Source of the DNA: Planctomycetales bacterium | GTDB lineage: Bacteria; Planctomycetota; Planctomycetia; Planctomycetales; Planctomycetaceae | Assembly: GCA_028285345.1 (NCBI GenBank) | Contig: JANQPT010000043.1 | Coordinates: 124,001-188,000 of the forward strand | Length of the DNA: 64,000 bases | Direction: 5' to 3' | In this document: piece after piece, positions 17,758 through 26,161 of the stretch | Layout of the letters: every line of letters begins with the position of its first letter | Numbering within the stretch: the stretch's first letter is position 1 | The notes under the pieces: generated by a model | Seen by the model: the letters and a program-made list of their open reading frames with translations, nothing else | Told to the model about the DNA's origin: nothing | Databases searched by the model: none | Program-made: the position numbers and the translations under genes

Positions 17758-18825
17758 ATGCAAGAAATGAATCCCTACTACGCCCGGCAATCATCCGTGG
17801 GCCCTGTATTTGACGTCGGAACTTGGAACACCCGTTTTGCCGTCATGTCAGTTCTGATGGGCCTCGGCATGTTCGTCGTCTTATCCATTGCCGCATACGC
17901 ATTCTATGATCCGACCCTGTTGGCAAAATTCGACGCCAAGATGTGGCGCGAACTCCAGCGCGAGATTCTGGGCATTTGGAAAGATTATCCGTTGGGCTCA
18001 CAGATTGGATTGGGCGCCGCGATTTTTTTCGCCTATATCGGTCTGGCGGCCTCGGTCTCCACGCTGTTTGATTCCTTCGATCCCGATTTCTATCTCCGCG
18101 TCGGTGCCGGCGGGATGTCACTGCGGGTTCCCGACGGAGTCGATTTGCTGAAGCTTGGTTTCGTGTCACGGATTCTCAAACTCGACTTGCCCTGGCACGA
18201 GATCAAGGAATGGAAGGTCACCCAAACAAAACAGTTTGGCGCCATGTCGCCGCATGCCGGAAACATATCCGCTGACCTGACAATTCGCCTCATGTCCGGA
18301 AAAAAGCACGTCGTCAATCTCGATCATTTTCAGGAAAACGGGCACGTCATCTGGAAACGTATCGGCGATGCTTCGGAATTGACCGCGGCAGAACTGCAGG
18401 CCGGCCCCAACGTCTCCGACGAGCATTCCGCCCCGACCGGACCAGTGGAATCCCGAACCGCCATCGAAGCCGTGTTGACCAAAAACCTCTACGCCGGCGA
18501 GAGTTCAGTCGTCCTCAGCGACGCCGATACCGGACGAATTGTGCAGTTTGCGGTCGGCGGAGGAAAAATCCTGCTCGACCTGCCCTGTCAAACACTCGAC
18601 GAATCGGCAACCCAGCGAGCCGCCGAGTACTTTGCCGCTCAGGGCGAACAGTTGCGTGAATCGGAGCTCCTCGACCGTCCCGGCGGCGTCGCGGTCGGCA
18701 TTCAGCAGTCCTACCAATTGGAATTGGGATCCGACGTGGAGTGCGCCATCGATGCGGCCATGAACATCTTTACCCAGGTCTACCAACTTCCGCCCGACTT
18801 CCCGTTGGACATAGAAGAAGTCTAA
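17758..18825 (+). CDS. hypothetical membrane protein
   Basis: 355 aa from the ATG at 17758. Two hydrophobic spans lie in the N-terminal part (residues about 27-48 FAVMSVLMGLGMFVVLSIAAYAF and about 82-102 QIGLGAAIFFAYIGLAASVST). A soluble domain follows with a PH-like feel (YLRVGAGGMSLRVPDGVDLL, LPWHEIKEWKVTQT), then a C-terminal region DRPGGVAVGIQQSYQLELGSD. I do not recognise the family. Its stop codon overlaps that of the convergent PNPOx-like gene. Confidence 0.75.
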   Translation: MQEMNPYYARQSSVGPVFDVGTWNTRFAVMSVLMGLGMFVVLSIAAYAFYDPTLLAKFDAKMWRELQREILGIWKDYPLGSQIGLGAAIFFAYIGLAASVSTLFDSFDPDFYLRVGAGGMSLRVPDGVDLLKLGFVSRILKLDLPWHEIKEWKVTQTKQFGAMSPHAGNISADLTIRLMSGKKHVVNLDHFQENGHVIWKRIGDASELTAAELQAGPNVSDEHSAPTGPVESRTAIEAVLTKNLYAGESSVVLSDADTGRIVQFAVGGGKILLDLPCQTLDESATQRAAEYFAAQGEQLRESELLDRPGGVAVGIQQSYQLELGSDVECAIDAAMNIFTQVYQLPPDFPLDIEEV

Positions 18826-19448
18826 ACCGCCGGCGCAACTTCGCCCCCGTATCGCTCCAACTCCGCCTCCAATGCGCGGATGCGGGTTTCGTACTGCTCA
18901 ATCACCGGAGCGAATTCCCCTTCGGTAAACCGAGGCGTGATGTGCTGAGGGCAATTCCAATCGAACGCTTCAATACGGTAGATCACGACCCGCTCGACAC
19001 GCGCGCGGTAGCCGGCATCCTCGACTTCGCCGGTCAGCTGCGGATGATCCGCGGCATCCACCACTTCTGCGCGAGCCATGACTTTTAACCGCTGCTTGTT
19101 TGCATAATCCATAAAAAACAGCGAGACGCGGTTATTGTGCCTAATATTGCCCGTCGTGATGTATTGCCGATTTCCACGGAAGTCCGCAAACGCGATCGTC
19201 TGTTCATCGAGAATCTTGACGAAACTCGGCGGGCCGCCGCGGAATTGCACGTAGGGCCATCCGGTCTCCCCTACGGACGCGACATAGAATCCGTCACGTC
19301 GGCGAATGAAGTCGACTTCGCGCTGCGACAGTCGATTGTCCACAATCGACACATCTTCCATGCGGGCCGCCTGTGCCCTGGCGCCGTATTGTTCTTGGGC
19401 TTGCTTTACCGTGTCGGTGAACGTCAAACGCGTATAGTTTCTCGACAT
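18822..19448 (-). CDS. pyridoxamine 5'-phosphate oxidase-fold flavin protein
   Basis: 208 aa. Members of this split-barrel family bind FMN, F420 or haem; this subgroup is not proven to oxidise PNP. Seen: IRRRDGFYVASVGETGWPYVQFRGGPPSFVKILD, FADFRGNRQYITTGNIRHNNRVSLFFMDY and RLKVMARAEVVD, all typical of the barrel. A C-terminal helix (VIEQYETRIRALEAELERYGG) is probably a dimerisation coil. It is the third gene of a minus-strand run thioredoxin, AhpD-like, PNPOx-like, with a 90-nt gap to the AhpD-like gene. A detoxifying reductase role is inferred from context. Confidence 0.88.
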   Translation of the reverse strand: MSRNYTRLTFTDTVKQAQEQYGARAQAARMEDVSIVDNRLSQREVDFIRRRDGFYVASVGETGWPYVQFRGGPPSFVKILDEQTIAFADFRGNRQYITTGNIRHNNRVSLFFMDYANKQRLKVMARAEVVDAADHPQLTGEVEDAGYRARVERVVIYRIEAFDWNCPQHITPRFTEGEFAPVIEQYETRIRALEAELERYGGEVAPAV

Positions 19449-19538
19449 CGTCTCCGGTCTCCCGATTGGCCAAGTCGAAATCGTAGTAATGGACGGCCGT
19501 CGGCAACGTGCTCCGACGACCGCCCACGAAGAACTTCC

Positions 19539-20105
19539 TCATGCGACAGCCGTTGCTGAATGTTCCGCATCCAACAGGGCGACTTCGGGAAAATCGATGT
19601 CGATTTGCCCGGCCTTGCCAAGGAAATTTGTCCACACATTCATCGCGACATGGGCGATGATATCCATAATCTCCGCGTCGTCGTAACCGGCATCCTTCAC
19701 CGCCTCGATTTCCGCCGACGTCACGTCGCCCTGGTTGTCCAGCACGGCCCGTGCAAATGCCACTGCCGCTTCCGCTTTCGCGTCGCCGGAGGTCCCGTTC
19801 CGCGCCGCCAAGATTTCCTGCTCATCTAGGCCCGCCTGAGCGCCCAGCGCCGTATGCGCGGAGACGCAATACTGGCAAGAGTTCGCCTCCGCCATCGCCA
19901 GCGCGATCCGTTCGCGCGTCTTGAGCGGCAGTCCACTGCGGCTGAGACTGGAGTGCAGGCCCAGGAATCCGGCGAGCGATTTGGGAGAATTCGCCAGCGC
20001 CCGCATAAAGTTCGGAACCGCTCCCAATTGTTTTTGAACACCCTGCAACAGCTTTCCGGTCTCTCCGGCGGCCTCTAGGGGATCAACAAGCTGAAAACGT
20101 GCCAT
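19539..20105 (-). CDS. AhpD/carboxymuconolactone-decarboxylase-fold peroxidase-like protein
   Basis: 188 aa from the ATG at 20105, preceded by AAAAGGAG; the longer open frame upstream crosses the thioredoxin gene and is not used. The AhpD-type redox site is in ALAMAEANSCQYCVSAHTAL, with Cys-x2-Cys and the downstream His of the proton relay. Further family sequence: FMRALANSPKSLAGFLGLHSSL and KTRERIALAMAE. Such proteins reduce hydroperoxides or act as thiol-disulfide partners. It lies 106 nt downstream of thioredoxin, its likely electron donor, in the same run. Confidence 0.9.
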   Translation of the reverse strand: MARFQLVDPLEAAGETGKLLQGVQKQLGAVPNFMRALANSPKSLAGFLGLHSSLSRSGLPLKTRERIALAMAEANSCQYCVSAHTALGAQAGLDEQEILAARNGTSGDAKAEAAVAFARAVLDNQGDVTSAEIEAVKDAGYDDAEIMDIIAHVAMNVWTNFLGKAGQIDIDFPEVALLDAEHSATAVA

Positions 20106-20161
20106 GTTCGTGCTCCTTTTCTGGGGGTAAGAGTGAAAAAGTTTCTTCGTGTTTAGATACC

Positions 20162-20195
20162 GGCGGCTCGATAACGACCGTCGCGGCGAGCCGCC
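20162..20195. other. intergenic hairpin between thioredoxin and AhpD-like genes
   Basis: GGCGGCTCG (20162-20170) pairs perfectly with CGAGCCGCC (20187-20195) around a 16-nt loop. On the coding (minus) strand the T-run lies before, not after, the stem, so it is not a standard terminator for the thioredoxin transcript. It may act as an RNA-stability or processing element that sets different levels for the two genes. Confidence 0.5.
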
Positions 20196-20211
20196 AAAAA
20201 AAGGTGTGGGT

Positions 20212-20541
20212 TTAGACCGCCAGCGCTTGTTCGTACTTCTGCTTTGGCTGAACGCCCACGATGCGGTCGACCACCTCGCCGTTTTTGAAGACCAGCACGG
20301 CCGGAATCGAGCTGATGCCGTACTCCGCAGCCGTTTGCGGGTTTTCATCGACGTGGAGTTTTCCCACGGCCGCTTTCCCGTGCTGGGACTCGGCTACCTC
20401 TTCGATCGTCGGAGTCAGCATGCGACAGGGCGGGCACCAGTCCGCCCAAAAGTCGACCAGCACCGGCACATCACTCTCCAACACGTCGCTTCGAAAGTTC
20501 TCGTCGGTAAACGTCCGCAAAACATCGGTCGTCGTCGCCAT
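20212..20541 (-). CDS. thioredoxin (WCPPC variant)
   Basis: 109 aa, the usual size of a one-domain thioredoxin. The redox site is WADWCPPCRM with Cys36 and Cys39; the common thioredoxin 1 sequence is WCGPC, and the Pro-Pro variant should shift the redox potential. The cis-proline (SSIPAVLVFKNGEVVDRIVG) and the buried Asp (VLVDFWADW) are conserved. A strong GGAGGAG ribosome site precedes the ATG. It is the first gene of a redox cluster and has a predicted sigma-54 promoter upstream at 20596-20610. Cytoplasmic, no signal peptide. Confidence 0.95.
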   Translation of the reverse strand: MATTTDVLRTFTDENFRSDVLESDVPVLVDFWADWCPPCRMLTPTIEEVAESQHGKAAVGKLHVDENPQTAAEYGISSIPAVLVFKNGEVVDRIVGVQPKQKYEQALAV

Positions 20542-20595
20542 GATTCTCCTCCTCTACTGGTTGGTGAAAACTGGCTTTGTCGAGCGGCGTGAAAC

Positions 20596-20610
20596 GCATC
20601 TTGTGTGCCA
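20596..20610 (-). promoter_or_regulatory. sigma-54 (-24/-12) promoter for the thioredoxin cluster
   Basis: On the minus strand the sequence is TGGCAC-ACAAG-ATGC. The -24 hexamer TGGCAC is a perfect match, the GG-to-GC spacing is exactly the required 10 nt, and only the first T of TTGC differs. Transcription would start near 20584, about 43 nt before the thioredoxin ATG. A sigma-54 activator gene lies immediately divergent. Confidence 0.75.
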
Positions 20611-20702
20611 AAAAAACTGAAATGACACAAGATGATATCTATTAACAACTTGCGGATAACAATACGCGCAGCTGGTGTTCATGAAATATCATGATTTCTG
20701 AA

Positions 20703-20725
20703 ATGTCATTGACAATAAATGACAT
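20703..20725. promoter_or_regulatory. inverted repeat, candidate activator binding site
   Basis: ATGTCATT (20703-20710) and AATGACAT (20718-20725) form a perfect 8-bp inverted repeat with a 7-nt spacer. AATGACA occurs again at 20620-20626. The site lies about 120-140 nt upstream of the predicted sigma-54 start, the usual distance for an enhancer-type site, and just before the activator gene start, so it could also serve autoregulation. Confidence 0.6.
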
Positions 20726-20742
20726 CTCAGTAACCCTGAGGC

Positions 20743-22389
20743 ATGGACGAAGCGCAATGCACCGATCACGATCTCGAGTCATTGAAGTGCCTGCTGCTCG
20801 ATCTGGCACGGCAGCGAAACCTCGATGACCTGCTCAAGTTGATCGTGCAGCAGTTGAGCGAACTCTCGTCAATCGCGCTCGTACGGATCTGGACGATCGG
20901 TCCGGGAGATATCTGCGACGTCTGTCCCATGCGGCCGGAATGTCCCGATCAAACGCGTTGCCTGCAACTTGTGGCCAGCGCCGGGACGCCAACGGATTCG
21001 CAAGAAGATTGGTCGCGGTTGAACGGCCGCTTTCGACGTATTCCCATGGGGGTTCGCAAGGTCGGACGAATCGCCGCAACCGGCGAGCACCTCGAATTGA
21101 CGCTGCTCGATCCTCACGCTGAGTGGATCGCCGATCCCGCGTGGGCGAAGCGCGAAAGGATCCGTGGAATCATCGGGCACCCGCTCGTGTTTCAAGGAGA
21201 CGTACTGGGGGTCCTGTTCGTCTTTCTGCGGGAACCACCCCCTGAAGAGTCGGTCAACTGGCTGCGGATGATCGCCGACCACGCCGCCGCCTCAATCGCC
21301 AATGCTCAAGCCTTCGCAGAAATAGAGCGATTGAGGACGCAATTGGAGCTAGAGAATGAATACCTTCGCGACGAAGTCAGCGCGAGTGCCGGCAACCCGT
21401 CGGACATCATCGGAAGCAGTCCGGGATTGCTGAAAGTATTGCAGCAGGCGGAACTCGTCGCCACAACAGATTCGACGGTTTTAATCACGGGCGAATCGGG
21501 GGTGGGCAAGGAGCTTATCGCCCGTGCCATTCACGAAGGCAGTTCTCGTCAAGACGGTCCGATGATCAAAGTCAACTGTGCTTCGATCCCCGGCGATTTG
21601 TTTGAAAGTGAATTCTTCGGACACGTCCAAGGTTCATTCACCGGTGCTGTTCGTGATCGCATGGGACGCTTTGAACTGGCCGACGGCGGAACGTTGTTTC
21701 TCGACGAAGTCGGCGAAATTCCGCTCGCCATGCAAAGCAAACTGCTGCGCGTCTTGCAGGAGGGAACCTACGAGCGAATTGGCGAGGAACAGACCCGACA
21801 CGCGGACGTCCGCATCATCGCCGCCACCAATCGCGATTTGGAAGAGGAGGCCGCCGCGGGAAAGTTTCGACAGGATCTGTACTACAGGTTGAGCGTCTTT
21901 CCTATCGAGGTCATCCCGCTCCGCAAGCGGACCGAGGACATTCCGCAGTTGGTTTCCAACTTCTTGGAGGCGCACAGCCGAAAATTGGGCATTCCCGTTC
22001 CCAAATTGAAGCAAAAACACCTCCGGGAATTGGCGGCCTACGATTGGCCGGGGAACATTCGGGAACTGCAGAATGTCGTCGAGCGGGCCATTATCCGCTC
22101 GCGCAGCGGCACGTTGCAGTTCGACCTTCCTCAGTCGCAGCCGTCTGCAGCGCCGCCGACAAAATCCAAAGCCGCGAAAAGCGGGCAACGCGAGTTACTG
22201 ACGAATGAACAGCTCAAGCAGTTGGAACGGGACAATCTGAGAGCCGTACTTGAAAAGACCGGCGGCAAGATATCCGGCCCCGGCGGGGCCGCGGAGTTTA
22301 TGGGAATTCATCCGGCCACTTTGGCATCGCGGATGAGAGCGATGGGCATCCAGCGGCCGGCTACTGCTCCTCCAGCAGATACTTCTTAA
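20743..22389 (+). CDS. GAF-domain sigma-54-dependent transcriptional activator
   Basis: 548 aa. The N-terminal GAF-type sensor (about 15-190) contains four cysteines, C58, C61, C67 and C73 (C-x2-C-x5-C-x5-C), followed by LQLVASAG. The AAA+ domain begins near residue 220: Walker A GESGVGKE (250-257), intact sigma-54 loop GSFTGA (297-302), Walker B LFLDE (318-322) and [13 protein letters not shown]. The C-terminal Fis-type helix-turn-helix resembles FhlA-type regulators ([23 protein letters not shown]). It is divergent from the thioredoxin cluster, which has a -24/-12 promoter, so it is the obvious activator of that cluster. The cysteines suggest redox, NO or metal sensing, which is inference. 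Confidence 0.95.
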   Translation: MDEAQCTDHDLESLKCLLLDLARQRNLDDLLKLIVQQLSELSSIALVRIWTIGPGDICDVCPMRPECPDQTRCLQLVASAGTPTDSQEDWSRLNGRFRRIPMGVRKVGRIAATGEHLELTLLDPHAEWIADPAWAKRERIRGIIGHPLVFQGDVLGVLFVFLREPPPEESVNWLRMIADHAAASIANAQAFAEIERLRTQLELENEYLRDEVSASAGNPSDIIGSSPGLLKVLQQAELVATTDSTVLITGESGVGKELIARAIHEGSSRQDGPMIKVNCASIPGDLFESEFFGHVQGSFTGAVRDRMGRFELADGGTLFLDEVGEIPLAMQSKLLRVLQEGTYERIGEEQTRHADVRIIAATNRDLEEEAAAGKFRQDLYYRLSVFPIEVIPLRKRTEDIPQLVSNFLEAHSRKLGIPVPKLKQKHLRELAAYDWPGNIRELQNVVERAIIRSRSGTLQFDLPQSQPSAAPPTKSKAAKSGQRELLTNEQLKQLERDNLRAVLEKTGGKISGPGGAAEFMGIHPATLASRMRAMGIQRPATAPPADTS

Positions 22390-24355
22390 AGAACATCACG
22401 ATGACTTGTTGGTAGAGATCGTAATTCTCTTTTTTGCGGAACCCGTGCCCTTCGTTGAGCGCGTTCATATACCAGACTTCCGTACCCTGGGCGCGCAGCC
22501 GTTTCACGATCTGCTCCGCTTCGGTCACCGGCACGCGGGGATCGTTTTGGCCTTGAATCACTAATAGCGGCGTCTTCATTTTGTCGACGTGATTCGTCGG
22601 CGAGATGCTCTCCAGAAACGCCCGCATGTCGGGGTCGCGCTCATCGCCGTATTCCACGCGCCGCAGGTCGCGGCGATAGTCCCGCGTGTTTTGCAGAAAC
22701 GTCACGAAATTGCTGATCCCCACGACGTCAACCGCCGCTTTCAGACGGTCGCTGTAGTGCACCACGCTGGCCAGCACCATATAGCCGCCGTAGCTGCCGC
22801 CATAGACCGCGACCCGCCCCGAGTCGAGATCAGGCTGAGTCTCGATCCAGTCCAGCAGAGCACCGATGTCTTTGACCGAGTTCTCGCGCAACTTGCCGTT
22901 GTCGAGCCGCACGTACTGCTTGCCGTAGCCGTCGGACCCCCGCACATTGGGCGTGATCACGGCGATCCCCAGCTTGTTGGCCCACAATTGCGTCCGCGGC
23001 GAGAATCGCGGGCGAACCTGCGACTCCGGACCGCCGTGAATCGCGACGATCACTGGAAACGGCCCAGTACCGTGCGGTTTGTAGATGAACGCGGGGATTT
23101 GCCGCCGTTGGCCGTCGACTTTGTCGAATGTGGGGTAGCTGATCAAGCGGGGCTTGATCAACTGCGATGTATCGAGTCCTCCCACTTCGCTGTACGTCCA
23201 GCGCACGAGCTTTGATGATTCCAGCGGCTGCTGGCCGAGCGAGAGCACGAACACGTCGCCGGGGGTCGTCGCGGAACTCAGGCCGATCGCCAATCCGGAA
23301 TTATCGGGCCGAAATCCGAGCGCTCCAATGACGCCGATCGGAATGTTTTGCACGGCGGCGTATTTCCGCGTCTGAGGATCAAACAAATACAGCCGGCTCA
23401 ATCCACCTTCATTAACCGTAAATGCACCCCGCGTTCGGTCGTCGCTCAGCACGAACTCCTCCACATCCCAAGGAATCTCCTTTGAGATGATGCTGACCGA
23501 TCGATCCGCAAGATCGAGGTGGGCCAACTGCGTGAAGTCGGAGGAACGGTCGGTCAGAAAAAAGATCCCTCGCCCGTCGCGGTCAAAACTGCTGGAAAAA
23601 CCGACCAGATTTCGTGACGGATCGTCGGCCGAACCGGCCAGCGCAGTCAGCTTTCCACTGTTAACGTCGAGCAGATGGACCCGCGAGTCCGTAATGCTCA
23701 CGAACTGCTGAATCAACAACGACTCGCCACCCGCGCTCCAGTCGACAGGCAGCCAGGCCGATCCGTCGGGGGCCTCCAGAAGAATTCTGTCCTCCCCAGC
23801 GCGATGCGGGACGGGGCTGAACCAAATGTCATTGGAACGTCCGTTTCTGCGCGTGCTTTGATAGGCGAGACCGTCGCCCTCTCGTGTCCACGACATGAAC
23901 CGGTGGCGGGACTTGCCGTCGCTGATCATCTGCGAGTCGCCGGACGCGGGGTTGAACAGAAAGATCTGCGCCTGTTCATTGCCGCCGGCATCTCGGGTGA
24001 AACTGAGCAAATTTCCGCCCGGTTGCCTTACCACCGCGCCGATCGGTTCCTGAAAAAAGGTCAACTGCCGCCGCGCCCCGCCGGGCATGTCCACGCGGTG
24101 CAACTGAGAAACGTCGCCGAAGCGGGTTGTAATGTAGATGCTCTTCCCGTCTTTCATCCAAGCATCGAAATAGGCGCCGCGGATATTTTGATAGCGGTTT
24201 AAGCTGTCGACGACGCTGCGCGGGATCTCGGGAATATCCTCCAGCACGACGTTTCCGTTGTTCGCCTTACGAACGTCCGGCTCGGCCGCTGAGGCGGCAG
24301 GTAAACTGATCATGCAACAGAGGCAGGTCGCAACGGATGCAAAAAATCGAACCAT
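22361..24355 (-). CDS. S9 family serine peptidase (prolyl oligopeptidase type)
   Basis: 664 aa with a signal peptide (SVATCLCCMISLPAASAAEP), so secreted or periplasmic. Residues about 50-390 form a WD/PD40-like propeller (FGDVSQLHRVDMPGGARRQLTFF, FLTDRSSDFTQLAHLDL). The alpha/beta-hydrolase domain follows with VIVAIHGGPESQVRP, nucleophile Ser521 in VYGGSYGGYMVLA, the Asp loop GQNDPRVPVTEAEQ and the His in NEGHGFRKKENY. This is the acylaminoacyl/dipeptidyl peptidase pattern, cleaving short peptides. Its 3' end overlaps the convergent sigma-54 activator gene by 29 nt. Confidence 0.95.
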   Translation of the reverse strand: MVRFFASVATCLCCMISLPAASAAEPDVRKANNGNVVLEDIPEIPRSVVDSLNRYQNIRGAYFDAWMKDGKSIYITTRFGDVSQLHRVDMPGGARRQLTFFQEPIGAVVRQPGGNLLSFTRDAGGNEQAQIFLFNPASGDSQMISDGKSRHRFMSWTREGDGLAYQSTRRNGRSNDIWFSPVPHRAGEDRILLEAPDGSAWLPVDWSAGGESLLIQQFVSITDSRVHLLDVNSGKLTALAGSADDPSRNLVGFSSSFDRDGRGIFFLTDRSSDFTQLAHLDLADRSVSIISKEIPWDVEEFVLSDDRTRGAFTVNEGGLSRLYLFDPQTRKYAAVQNIPIGVIGALGFRPDNSGLAIGLSSATTPGDVFVLSLGQQPLESSKLVRWTYSEVGGLDTSQLIKPRLISYPTFDKVDGQRRQIPAFIYKPHGTGPFPVIVAIHGGPESQVRPRFSPRTQLWANKLGIAVITPNVRGSDGYGKQYVRLDNGKLRENSVKDIGALLDWIETQPDLDSGRVAVYGGSYGGYMVLASVVHYSDRLKAAVDVVGISNFVTFLQNTRDYRRDLRRVEYGDERDPDMRAFLESISPTNHVDKMKTPLLVIQGQNDPRVPVTEAEQIVKRLRAQGTEVWYMNALNEGHGFRKKENYDLYQQVIVMFFKKYLLEEQ

Positions 24356-24418
24356 GACTGCTGGTGACTCCTTTGGTCAACGCACGTTAGCTTGGCGGCA
24401 GTCCGTCGGACGCCGTTA

Positions 24419-25882
24419 TCAGCGCACGCGGCGCCGGTTGGCGAAACGAATCTGCCGCACACCCTTCGGCTTTTGCTTAGCGCCCGCAATGCTTTTGTTA
24501 AGCAGTTTTGAGAGCTTCTCTACGGTCGCGGCGTGTTCGGGTCGCTGTGCCAAATTGACCATTTCCTGCGGATCGGATGTGTGATCGTACAACTCCGCAC
24601 CATCAGCGCCGTCCGGTCCCCAGTGCGTATAGCGATATCGTGGCGTTCGCACGCTGTATCCTGACGCGAACTGCGTAAACGCCGAATCGCGGGGCGTTGC
24701 CGACGGATCGGTCAATGCCGGAGCCAAACTGACTCCGGAGACGTAGTCGGGCGGCTCCAATCCGGCTAATTCCGCAAGCGTGGGATAGAAATCGACCATT
24801 TCCGCCGGTGACGCGGAACTCTCTCCGGCGGCGGTCGTGCCAGGACCTGCGATGATCAACGGCACACGTGCGGCATTTTCAAACAGCGTCGTCTTTTGCC
24901 AATGCCCATGTTCACCCATGTGATAGCCGTGGTCGGACGTGAACAGCACGATCGTGTTCTTATCGAGCCCGGTTTGCTTCATTGCATCGAGAATCAACCC
25001 CAGTTGCGCGTCGGCGAAGGTGATCGAAGCGTAATACGCCTGTATCGCCTGCCGGGCGAGGTCGTCCGGCAAGTTGAGTTGGTCTTTCTTGCGCGTCAAA
25101 GAGGCGGCCGCCGGTTTCGGCAGCGTGTCGAGATACCCCTCCGGCACCTTCGGCACAACGATCTTGTCGAGCGGATACATGTCGAAGTACTTCTTCGGCG
25201 CCACATAAGGCGTATGGGGGCGATACAACCCGACGGCCAAATAAAACGGCTTCTTCGATTCTGCGTACTGCTTGAGCAGACGCACCGTTTCCAGCGCCGC
25301 AATGCCGTCGGTCTGTTCGGCGTCTGTTCCGTCCGCCGCCAGCCAACTCATTGTGCCGCCGAACTGTCCCGGCCTGAGGCTGAAGATCAGATGTTCGTCA
25401 TCCTTGTCGCGGCCGCGGGGATTGATCGTCTTGTCCCAGGAATAGGGATCGTCGTGCCCGCCCGTCCCGATATGTTTGGGAACGTTGTAGTGATAGATTT
25501 TGCCGATCCGCGTCGCGAAATAGCCGTTGTTGCGAAACAACTGCGACATCGTCTGCACGTTCGGCACATGCTCGCGAATGTGAATCGCGTTGCGGCGGAC
25601 GAGCGTCTGGTCGGGATACAGTCCCGTCATGAACGACGCCCGGCTCGGCCCGCAGAGCGGATACTGGCAATAGGCCCTTTCGAACCGCACGCCGCGACGC
25701 GCAAGCCCATCGATATGCGGCGATTTGACTTGCGGATGCCCGTAACAGCCCAAGTCGCAATTCAGATCGTCACAAATCAAAAACAGCACATTCGGCCGCT
25801 CAGTCTCCGCCGCACGTGACCGTACGGTTGAGCCCAAAAGTGAAGTGCAAAATGCCAACAAAAACGCACAGAGAATACGCAT
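24419..25882 (-). CDS. sulfatase, iduronate-2-sulfatase-like
   Basis: 487 aa with an N-terminal signal (ILCAFLLAFCTSLLGSTVRSRA). The sulfatase site is LCGPSRASFMTG: Cys77 would be converted to formylglycine, with Ser80 and Arg81 completing C-x-P-S-R. Metal ligands D38/D39 lie in LFLICDDLNCDLGCYG, and the distal ligands in FTSDHGYHMGEHGHWQKTTLFE. The motif set matches iduronate/choline-type sulfatases, which planctomycetes use against sulfated polysaccharides. A formylglycine-generating enzyme is not in the window. It follows a sialidase-like gene on the same strand with a palindromic element between them. Confidence 0.95.
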   Translation of the reverse strand: MRILCAFLLAFCTSLLGSTVRSRAAETERPNVLFLICDDLNCDLGCYGHPQVKSPHIDGLARRGVRFERAYCQYPLCGPSRASFMTGLYPDQTLVRRNAIHIREHVPNVQTMSQLFRNNGYFATRIGKIYHYNVPKHIGTGGHDDPYSWDKTINPRGRDKDDEHLIFSLRPGQFGGTMSWLAADGTDAEQTDGIAALETVRLLKQYAESKKPFYLAVGLYRPHTPYVAPKKYFDMYPLDKIVVPKVPEGYLDTLPKPAAASLTRKKDQLNLPDDLARQAIQAYYASITFADAQLGLILDAMKQTGLDKNTIVLFTSDHGYHMGEHGHWQKTTLFENAARVPLIIAGPGTTAAGESSASPAEMVDFYPTLAELAGLEPPDYVSGVSLAPALTDPSATPRDSAFTQFASGYSVRTPRYRYTHWGPDGADGAELYDHTSDPQEMVNLAQRPEHAATVEKLSKLLNKSIAGAKQKPKGVRQIRFANRRRVR

Positions 25883-25954
25883 GCTGTTCCCCTCAGTTGA
25901 CTGTGCCGCTCGAGATTACAATCCCAGCTAATCGCTCAAGAATTCATCAGTAAA

Positions 25955-26146
25955 TTCACCACGGAGACACGGAGGACACGGAGAGTTCAAATACGAAATC
26001 CGAAGCACGAAATACGAAACAAATTCAAATGACCGAAATCCAAAACGTTTTGAACATTAGAATTTTGGATTTCGAATTTGTTTCGTATTTCGGATTTCGT
26101 GCTTCGGATTTTGGGATCTCCGTGTCCTCCGTGTCTCCGTGGTGAA
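25955..26146. repeat. 192-bp palindromic repeat element with 30-bp terminal inverted repeats
   Basis: Terminal arms 25955-25984 and 26117-26146 are perfect 30-bp inverted copies built from CACGGAG/ACACGGAGG units. The inner halves (AAATCCGAAGCACGAAATACG on the left and its near-complement on the right, with GAAACAAATTC in both) also pair, so almost the whole element can fold as one long hairpin. It encodes nothing sensible. The CACCACGGAGACACGG-type sequence is familiar as an interspersed element in many bacteria, so a MITE-like element is likely. It lies between the sialidase-like and sulfatase genes. Confidence 0.85.
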
Positions 26147-26161
26147 AATTACTCGTCGCCG

